A stretch of DNA of 46,865 bases from an uncultured Lachnospiraceae bacterium (GTDB lineage: Bacteria; Bacillota; Clostridia; Lachnospirales; Lachnospiraceae): positions 1 to 46,865 of the forward strand of contig CAMNOU010000018.1 in NCBI GenBank assembly GCA_946546945.1, in the 5' to 3' direction. A program made the translations under genes and the position numbers. The notes under the pieces are model-generated. The model saw only the letters and a list, made by a program, of their open reading frames with translations, was not told where the DNA came from and did not search any database. Positions 41,265 through 46,865 of this stretch are shown one piece after another; position 1 is the stretch's first letter, and each line of letters starts with the position of its first letter.

Positions 41265-42173
41265 ATGAAACAGATTGATTTGTTCAACATTAAATTAAAT
41301 CATATCCGGATTTTTCTGACCGCTGTAGAGTTTAGGAGCTTTTCGAAGGCTGCGGCGGAGCTTTGTGTGACGCAGCCGATGGTGTCCAAAAGCATACAGA
41401 CGATGGAGCAGGAACTGGAACTCATCCTGTTCTGGCGAGAGAAGGGGCGGCTGAAGCTGACTCCGGCAGGCCGGGAACTGTATGTACAGTGGAAGAATCT
41501 GCTCCGGTATTTTGAAAACTCTATCGCGGATGCCGGCGCAATTCAGGAAGGCCTGATGAGCAGAATCGTCATCGGTATCGGCTATCTGACGCCGCCGAAG
41601 CTGCAGACCATTCTGGCTGAATCCATTGGCCGGATTGAACGGAACATCAAAGTACATTTTGAGAGCCATCCAATGGCAGCTGCGTGGGAGAAGCTGTATA
41701 ACGGTCAGCTGGATGCAATTCTTACATCCGGACATACACTTCCGGATCCCAGACCGGCCGCGCTGGAGTGGGAAATAATTGCAAAGACAAAGCTAGCTGT
41801 GTTCATTCCGCTCGCGAATCCGCTGAGTCGTAAAGAGGATCTTTCTTTTTCCGATTTTAAACAGGAGTCATTTATTGCTTTTTCATCCGATAATGACAGC
41901 CGTTATCTTGCTCTGCTCAATCGTCTGGCAGACGAGGCAGGATTTGTGCCGCGAATTGCCTGCTATGTGCCGGATGAAGCTTCGTTTGGTATCAATCTGC
42001 GCATGAATAATGGGATTGTACTTGCTGACAGCCATATCGCTCTGGAGGAAAACGGGTGCAGAAAGTATATCCTGGAAAACGAGGATAACAATCTGTATCT
42101 GGTATGGCGCCCCGGGCAGAACAAGTCAGAACTTCAGCACGTCAAAGAAGCAATACGAAACGCCTTGCTATGA
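41265..42173 (+). CDS. LysR-family transcriptional regulator 2
   Basis: A 302-residue LysR regulator. The N-terminal HTH (residues ~18-40, SFSKAAAELCVTQPMVSKSI) and the RLKLTPAGRELY wing are plain; the effector domain covers about 92-300. It precedes the UroD-2 gene by 137 bp in the same direction and could regulate it or the nearby MFS-3 (inference). Its ATG follows a modest GAAGAGAGA site. Confidence 0.9.
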   Translation: MKQIDLFNIKLNHIRIFLTAVEFRSFSKAAAELCVTQPMVSKSIQTMEQELELILFWREKGRLKLTPAGRELYVQWKNLLRYFENSIADAGAIQEGLMSRIVIGIGYLTPPKLQTILAESIGRIERNIKVHFESHPMAAAWEKLYNGQLDAILTSGHTLPDPRPAALEWEIIAKTKLAVFIPLANPLSRKEDLSFSDFKQESFIAFSSDNDSRYLALLNRLADEAGFVPRIACYVPDEASFGINLRMNNGIVLADSHIALEENGCRKYILENEDNNLYLVWRPGQNKSELQHVKEAIRNALL

Positions 42174-42180
42174 CAACCTA

Positions 42181-42258
42181 TTCCATTTCGTTATAGGTGA
42201 ATAAAAACGGTTTATTTTCCTTTTGCGTTTCTTTCCATTATGATGGAATTAAGATAAT
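42181..42258 (+). promoter_or_regulatory. Promoter D: weak operator-like copy, TTCC hairpin and -10 box for UroD-2
   Basis: TTCCATT-TCGT-TATAGGT (42181-42198) matches the operator at only 7 of 14 arm positions, but GATAAT at 42253-42258 is again exactly 54 bases downstream. A separate perfect inverted repeat TTCCATTATGATGGAA (42233-42248) lies right before the -10 box. Confidence 0.4.
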
Positions 42259-42310
42259 AAGAACGTTTCAAATGGCTGAATACCTCAGCTGCACGCGAAA
42301 GGAGAACGAT

Positions 42311-43417
42311 ATGACATCCTATGAAAAAGTTGCAAAAGCAATGGAATGTACCCCGTTGAACAGTGTCTCAGAGATCCCGGTATTTCCGCATATTCTGACC
42401 TGGGCCGGAACCGTGGCGGATATCCCGCAGTCGCAGATCATAACAGATTGTGATAAATGGCTGGAGGCAATGGCCGTGACATTCGATACAATCGGAAATC
42501 CGGACCTGTCGATGCCGCAGCACCCGAAGACCATTATTTTTTCCATGAGTCTGCCGACGAGACGGCCGGGATTTGAGCTGGAAGAGGGAGAACTGTATCA
42601 GTTCGTAGAGAAGCCGCAGTTCGAAGAGGATGAATATGAGAAGATGCTCCAGATGGGATGGGATGCATGGTATGCACAGTATATGATGCGTATCCAGAAT
42701 CCGCCGCTTACAGACCCGAGAGATTATGGCGCATTGTGGGAAGAGGCAAACGCGGCCGGCGCCAAGATCGCGCAGTTCCTGGCAGGCAGAGGAATTGTTC
42801 CGATTTTCAGTACGGCGTACTTCCCGATCTTCGATCTGCTGTCGATGATCCGCTCGATGGAATCCTTTGTATTTGATCTGTATGATGATCCGGATCCCAT
42901 TCAGGAGATCCTCACCAAATATCAGCCGGAAGTGGATGAGATGAATATCAGGATTCTGAAATCCATCCATGGTGAGCGCGTGGGATGCTACGCAATGCGT
43001 TCCTCCGCGACATTCATGTCACCGGATATGTTTGATGAATTTGTGTGGCCGCACCTGAAAAAATCCATAGAGACCTTCTATGCGGCAGGAATCCGTACCG
43101 TGCTGCATTGTGATGCAAACTGGCTTCCGTTCCTGGAGCATTTCACACAGCTTCCGAAGACGAGTGTCAGCTTCGAGTTCGATGGCATGACGGATATGGT
43201 GAAGGCCTATGATATCATCGGCGGATGGCATTCACTGCGTGGAGATGTGCCGGCGACAATGCTGGCGTTCGGCGAGCCGGATGAGGTGAGCCAGTATTGC
43301 GCGAACCTCATTGACAAGATCGGAACAAAGGGAGGATTCATCCTTGGTTCGGGATGCGAAGTGCCGCTGCGCGCAAAGACGGAATGTGTGAAGGCGATGC
43401 TGGATGCGGTGAAGTAG
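42311..43417 (+). CDS. UroD-like methyltransferase 2
   Basis: A 368-residue TIM-barrel protein of the UroD superfamily, quite diverged from UroD-1. The metal-site region reads VLHCDANWLPF (His and Cys adjacent rather than His-x-Cys), and the C-terminal Cys lies in GFILGSGCEVPLRAKTECV. That pattern is common in uncharacterised UroD-like proteins of Clostridia that accompany demethylation genes. ATG 42311 follows AGGAG. A deleted IS and then a LigM-like demethylase follow. Likely methyl transfer; substrate unknown. Confidence 0.78.
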   Translation: MTSYEKVAKAMECTPLNSVSEIPVFPHILTWAGTVADIPQSQIITDCDKWLEAMAVTFDTIGNPDLSMPQHPKTIIFSMSLPTRRPGFELEEGELYQFVEKPQFEEDEYEKMLQMGWDAWYAQYMMRIQNPPLTDPRDYGALWEEANAAGAKIAQFLAGRGIVPIFSTAYFPIFDLLSMIRSMESFVFDLYDDPDPIQEILTKYQPEVDEMNIRILKSIHGERVGCYAMRSSATFMSPDMFDEFVWPHLKKSIETFYAAGIRTVLHCDANWLPFLEHFTQLPKTSVSFEFDGMTDMVKAYDIIGGWHSLRGDVPATMLAFGEPDEVSQYCANLIDKIGTKGGFILGSGCEVPLRAKTECVKAMLDAVK

Positions 43418-43640
43418 TCGAGTTACATTTCGAACCGTAATAATGCTAGGTGTCAGAGGGGACGGTTCCAATGTCATTTAGATAGTCAACGGTCTTAAAA
43501 TAGTGTATCATAAGAACTAGATGAGTACCAGCCAGAATACAGCCAGTTCTCGGGTTTACGGTCAAAAATATATATTTTTGAAAAGGCAAACAGACAGTCT
43601 GGGGAGACTGCCTACTGAAAGGTATTTTGTTTTTTTGTAT

Positions 43641-44222
43641 TTATCTGTAGGCTAATGTATCAGCCGACTGGCGCCGGAGATTCCTTTCGAAACTCCGGCC
43701 CGGTCTGACTGGTACAAGAAACCTTTTTATTAAAACATCCAACTCCTTTATGATTCCTTTGAGAAACCGTATACAAATCTTCTGCAGCTGCGTATGGTTG
43801 ATGCCCCTGCGGTCTTTGATACATTGAATGAACGTGTCCGGGTCGGAAGGGTTGTAAGGAAGATTCAGACGGGAACCATCACATGCGACCAGCTGGTAAC
43901 CATGAAACGTATTCTGAATGGGGATCTTCTGTAAAAAACGGGAGAACAGCGTGATAAAGGCTTCCGGCCGGATCTGATTCCGACGCTGAATCATGGCGGA
44001 GGGAAGCGGGAGGGCATCTTCGCCAAAGAAATCCAGTAATTCCGTGGAGATATTGTCGGGGCCGGCAAGCATTGGGAAAAGCATCGTCTGTTCGAAAGAA
44101 ATCTTTTTTGTCCGGGTAAAATTCGTCCGGGGATCTGTCAGGAATTTCTCCGGGCAGTCGGATAAGGAATGAATCGTGGAAAGCAGGATTTGTCTGACCT
44201 GCTCAGTAGAAAAGTGTTTCAT
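43641..44222 (-). pseudogene. Truncated IS4-type transposase
   Basis: A 193-residue reading frame. The N-terminal ~150 residues look like an IS4-family transposase start, ending at the first catalytic Asp region (VACDGSRLNLP). The last ~35 residues (RFLVPVRPGRSFERNL...) look like the family's normal C-terminus. Members are usually above 400 residues, so the middle with the other two catalytic acids seems to be missing through an in-frame deletion. It should be inactive and mobile only in trans. ATG 44222 follows GGAGG. Confidence 0.75.
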
Positions 44223-44296
44223 CACCGCACCTCCAAAATAGTCTATTAACAAGGCGCCAACATATTTTGACTACATTGTCAAGCTTTTTTAAAAAA

Positions 44297-44322
44297 AATC
44301 AGAGGATATTTCACCTCTGATT
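44297..44322 (-). terminator. Inward-facing hairpin terminator of the IS
   Basis: AATCAGAGG and CCTCTGATT form a 9-bp stem; on the minus strand it is followed by eight T. It would stop outside transcription from entering the transposase gene, a common IS feature. Confidence 0.65.
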
Positions 44323-44500
44323 GTATAGCAATATTGAATTGTGAATTTTGGAGTACAGGGGGGCCTTATCTAAATGACATTGGGACGGTTCTCACTGAGA
44401 ACCATCCCCTCTGACACCCTGTATCATATTTTGATATTATAGCAGATAGATGAGTAAGAACCAGAAATAAACTGTAAAATATGAAAGGAGAAACAGGTAA

Positions 44501-45832
44501 ATGAGCAGAGATGTACAGAATGCAGTAATTCCCTACACAAAGGAGATCCCGGTAGATTACAAAGTAACGGAGTATTCCATGTTTATTTCCGCCTACAGTC
44601 CTTATGAATTTACGAATTGGGTAGACGAAAGTATGTCATGGAAAACAGGTTGCATGATTGGTGACTGGTCTGATCTGATGAAAGCAGAATTGGAGGGGCC
44701 GGATGTGATTCCGTTCATGCAGTCGATCAGTGGCTTTAAGGCAGATCCGTTCGAGATCGGCAGGGGCAAGCATATTGTATGTACAAACAAAAGAGGAAAA
44801 GTCATCGGCGAGGGTATCATGTTAAAGCTTGACGAAGACAAGTACCGCATCACCGGCGGCCCGAACTTTGTATATTGGGTCGGCCATTGCCTGCGTACTG
44901 CAGCGAAATGGAATGTGCAGTTTACAGACCGGTATGATGATTTGTTTGTTTTCCAGGTACAGGGGCCTAAGTCTGTTGATATTTTAGAAAAAGTAACAGG
45001 TGAAACGCTCAGAGATGTATCGTATATGTGGTTCAAAGAGGTTGAGATCTGTGGCGCGACAACTGTTGCACTCCGTCAGGGTATGTCGGGCAACATTGGC
45101 TTTGAACTGCAGGGACCAAGTGATAAGGCTGTAGAGATTTACAACGCGATTCTGGAAGCAGGTGCGGATTTCGGCGGCGTAACAAAAGTCGGCAATGCAG
45201 CAAAAGGAATCAATCATGTGGAAGCCTGCTTCCCGACAGGTACCTGGGATTATACACCGGCAGTCTATGATCCGGATGATGAACTGGCGCAGGGATATTG
45301 TAAGGAAATAGGACCGGTTGCCTGGTTCATGATGGGAGCGCTCTCCAGAAAACCGGGCGGAAGCTGTGAAAATGGTGCAATGGATGCGGTGTTCAGTCCG
45401 GTGGAACTTGGATGGGGATATGCGCTGACGTTTGATCATGAATTTCCCGGCTGTGAGATCCTGAAAGAGGAAAAAGCAAATCCGAAGAGAAAGATCTGCA
45501 CACTGGTCTGGAATGATGAAGATGTTCTGGATGTTCAGGCATCCTATTTCAAAGAAGGCGACCTGTATAAGCATTTTGTTATGCCGAGAGACTATGAGAT
45601 CGCTCCAGATAAAGTGCTAAAGGATGGTCAGCAGACCGGTGTTTCTCTCAGCCGCGCTTATAGTGTATATCTCAGAAAGATGATTTCCCTTTGTGTGTTG
45701 GATACAGAGCTTTGTGTGCCGGGAACAGAGGTAGAAGTTGTCTGGGGATATCACGGACAGCTGCAGAAGCACATTCGTGCAACTGTTGCACCTGCGCCGA
45801 TATTCAATCCAGATAAAAAAAGAATGCTGTAA
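44501..45832 (+). CDS. GcvT/LigM-type tetrahydrofolate-dependent O-demethylase
   Basis: A 443-residue aminomethyltransferase-fold protein. The GcvT body is seen in KTGCMIGDWSDLMKAELEGP, VFQVQGPKSVDILEKVTG, and LRQGMSGNIGFELQGPSD with the folate-facing region. Length exceeds glycine-cleavage GcvT (about 365) and is nearer LigM/DesA (about 470), which move a methyl group from vanillate or syringate to tetrahydrofolate. No other glycine-cleavage genes are present. It probably demethylates a methoxylated aromatic without a corrinoid protein and feeds methyl-THF to C1 metabolism (inference). AAAGGAG precedes ATG 44501. REP-like repeats lie on both sides. Confidence 0.8.
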   Translation: MSRDVQNAVIPYTKEIPVDYKVTEYSMFISAYSPYEFTNWVDESMSWKTGCMIGDWSDLMKAELEGPDVIPFMQSISGFKADPFEIGRGKHIVCTNKRGKVIGEGIMLKLDEDKYRITGGPNFVYWVGHCLRTAAKWNVQFTDRYDDLFVFQVQGPKSVDILEKVTGETLRDVSYMWFKEVEICGATTVALRQGMSGNIGFELQGPSDKAVEIYNAILEAGADFGGVTKVGNAAKGINHVEACFPTGTWDYTPAVYDPDDELAQGYCKEIGPVAWFMMGALSRKPGGSCENGAMDAVFSPVELGWGYALTFDHEFPGCEILKEEKANPKRKICTLVWNDEDVLDVQASYFKEGDLYKHFVMPRDYEIAPDKVLKDGQQTGVSLSRAYSVYLRKMISLCVLDTELCVPGTEVEVVWGYHGQLQKHIRATVAPAPIFNPDKKRML

Positions 45833-45843
45833 TCCGGGGGATG

Positions 45844-45875
45844 GGGTGTCAGCGGGGGTGTCCCCGCTGACACCC
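45844..45875. repeat. REP-like palindrome copy 6 (perfect)
   Basis: GGGTGTCAGCGGGG (45844-45857), loop GTGT, then the exact complement (45862-45875). Starts 11 bases after the demethylase stop and ends three bases before the candidate operator. Confidence 0.85.
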
Positions 45876-45878
45876 TAT

Positions 45879-45956
45879 TTCTTCATCAGTAAAGAAAACC
45901 GTTTTTGAATTTCTATTTTATTGAATGACAGATTGATGATTCCTTTATGTTACGAT
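45879..45956 (+). promoter_or_regulatory. Promoter C: operator and -10 box of the second hydrogenase
   Basis: TTCTTCA-TCAG-TAAAGAA at 45879-45896 and TACGAT at 45951-45956, again exactly 54 bases apart. The left arm is identical to that of promoter B; the right arm has two changes. Confidence 0.6.
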
Positions 45957-46032
45957 ATGACCATGAAAAAAGAAATCATTATCTGAATTTCTGACTGGTT
46001 TATGAGAAAACACGTTATAGGAGGGAAACAGG

Positions 46033-46865
46033 ATGCAGATCAAGATTAATGGAAACCCTGTGCCTGCAAGGGATGGAGCTACGATTCTGGAAGCGGCTTA
46101 TGAAGACAAATATGCCAGAACGCAGTTTGATACAGAGATTTTGTCCCTGCAGTATTTAAAGGGGGTACAGGAAAAGGACGACAGCGGTCTTTGTATCGTG
46201 GAAGTTCAGGGAAAAGGGATTGTCAATGCGGCAACCACACGGATCGAGCCGGACATGAGCGTTATCACAGATTCAGAGGCTGTCAGATTTGAGCAGAGAA
46301 AGGCCCTGAAGGACATTCTGGATCATCATGACAGAGACTGCAGACATTGCAGCCGCACCGGAAACTGCGAGCTGCAGGATGTACAGCACAAACTGCGCAT
46401 GACCAAGAACCCGGCAAAGGAAGCATTTGACCCGGTACCGGTGAAGACAGACGGCATCATCGTAAGAGATGACAACAAATGTATCCGCTGCGGCCGCTGC
46501 GTAGCAGCATGCGAGAACCTGCAGGGAATCGGTGCGATCAGGATGGAAGGCGAAGGCCTGACTGCAAAGGTCGTACCGTCAAAAGGAGAAACACTCATTG
46601 AAAGCGGTTGTGTTGGATGCGGACAGTGCATCACAGTCTGTCCGGTTGGCGCACTGCATGAGAGAGATGATGTGGATGCTGTATTAGAAATGGTAAAGGA
46701 TCCGGATAAATATGTCGTGATTCAGGCAGCACCTTCCGTACGCGCAAGTATCTCAGAGGCATTTGGATATCCAATTGGCTCCGGTACAAAGGGCAAACTT
46801 GCAGCAGCGCTGCGCAAGATCGGCTTTGACCGCGTATTTGATACTGTCTTCTCCGCAGATTTGAC
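46033..46865 (+). CDS. [FeFe]-hydrogenase (HydA-type), copy 2, truncated by window end
   Basis: The first 277 codons of a second [FeFe]-hydrogenase, running off the window. Present are an N-terminal [2Fe-2S]-like domain, the His-ligated cluster (H-x3-C-x2-C-x5-C, HDRDCRHCSRTGNC) and two [4Fe-4S] clusters (CIRCGRCVAAC and CVGCGQCITVCP). The conserved VIQAAPSVRASISEAFGYPIG then leads to the H-cluster domain, which lies beyond the end. As in copy 1, the N-terminal domain keeps one Cys (SGLC) where CpI has four (LQY, NAA at other positions). ATG follows AGGAGGG by seven bases. Confidence 0.9.
   Translation, partial: MQIKINGNPVPARDGATILEAAYEDKYARTQFDTEILSLQYLKGVQEKDDSGLCIVEVQGKGIVNAATTRIEPDMSVITDSEAVRFEQRKALKDILDHHDRDCRHCSRTGNCELQDVQHKLRMTKNPAKEAFDPVPVKTDGIIVRDDNKCIRCGRCVAACENLQGIGAIRMEGEGLTAKVVPSKGETLIESGCVGCGQCITVCPVGALHERDDVDAVLEMVKDPDKYVVIQAAPSVRASISEAFGYPIGSGTKGKLAAALRKIGFDRVFDTVFSADL

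Larger units (their letters stand above)
43468..44383. mobile_element. Internally deleted IS with terminal repeats and 7-bp target duplication
   Basis: A 916-bp element with perfect 17-bp terminal inverted repeats: CCAATGTCATTTAGATA at 43468-43484 and its complement at 44367-44383. GACGGTT flanks both ends (43461-43467 and 44384-44390) as a target duplication. It holds one shortened IS4-type transposase gene on the minus strand. About 150 bp at each end is noncoding. Confidence 0.8.
43449..44418. repeat. REP-like palindrome copy 5, split by an IS
   Basis: The left piece (43449-43467) and right piece (44384-44418) rejoin, after removing the inserted element and one copy of GACGGTT, into a near-perfect 47-bp palindrome starting GGTGTCAGAGGGGACGGTTC and ending CCCCTCTGACACC. 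This gives direct evidence that the REP unit was present before the insertion. Confidence 0.8.

Noticed and set aside
31693..43417. Genuine uroporphyrinogen decarboxylase (heme synthesis)
   Set aside because: No other heme genes are near, and the zinc-site cysteines of UroD-1 fit methyltransferases; both neighbour demethylation or catabolic genes.
44501..45832. Glycine-cleavage T protein
   Set aside because: Longer than GcvT, with no GcvH or GcvP genes nearby; sequence pattern fits LigM/DesA-like demethylases better.
31664..45875. CRISPR array
   Set aside because: The repeated GTGTCA...TGACAC units are kilobases apart, palindromic and near gene ends, with no regular spacers or cas genes.

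Overview
The window looks like chromosome of an anaerobic, gut-type Clostridia bacterium, most likely Lachnospiraceae or close kin. The clues are strong AGGAGG ribosome sites, [FeFe]-hydrogenases, a YesM/YesN-type two-component system, a phosphotransacylase/butyrate-kinase pair, OFA-type MFS carriers and dispersed hairpin repeats near gene ends. No rRNA, tRNA, CRISPR array or phage module was seen. The genus cannot be named from this sequence alone.

Layout. (1) 0.2-2.0 kb: nitrilase-family amidase overlapping a LysR regulator. (2) 2.1-5.9 kb: operon of a FabK/nitronate-monooxygenase-like flavoprotein, a PhlG/phloretin-hydrolase-family C-C hydrolase, a 2x[4Fe-4S] ferredoxin and an AprA-like FAD subunit. 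(3) 6.1-9.9 kb: MDR dehydrogenase, VOC protein and a cytoplasmic beta-helix protein. (4) 10-18.5 kb: MFS carrier, solute-binding protein/histidine kinase/response regulator operon, and a lipoprotein paralogue of the beta-helix protein. (5) 18.6-28 kb: small XRE regulator, PucR regulator, then a CocE-like hydrolase/ferredoxin/FAD subunit/[FeFe]-hydrogenase operon and a second PucR regulator. (6) 28.1-31.4 kb: PhlC-like thiolase, a DUF35 (PhlB-like) protein fused to two acyl-carrier domains, and an acyl-ACP thioesterase. (7) 31.7-38.9 kb: UroD-like methyltransferase, third PucR regulator, then a second PhlG-family hydrolase with phosphotransacylase, butyrate kinase and MFS. (8) 39-46.9 kb: MFS, EthD-like protein, LysR, second UroD-like protein, an internally deleted IS, a LigM/GcvT-like O-demethylase and the start of a second [FeFe]-hydrogenase.

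Working model (inference): the island takes up and dismantles acylated and methoxylated plant aromatics, for example acylphloroglucinols or dihydrochalcones such as phloretin. PhlG-family enzymes would cut ring-acyl C-C bonds, UroD-like and LigM-like proteins would remove methyl groups, Fd/FAD/hydrogenase proteins would handle electrons, and phosphotransacylase plus butyrate kinase would turn an acyl-CoA into ATP. The PhlC/PhlB-like and ACP proteins resemble the acyl-transfer machinery of 2,4-diacetylphloroglucinol synthesis, here perhaps run in the cleavage direction.

The most notable non-coding signal is an inverted repeat (TTCTWCA-N4-TGTAGAA and weaker variants). Three clear copies and two weaker ones each lie exactly 54 nt upstream of a -10-like hexamer, in front of the thiolase, PhlG-2, MFS-3, UroD-2 and second hydrogenase genes. 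This would tie the right-hand half of the island into one regulon.
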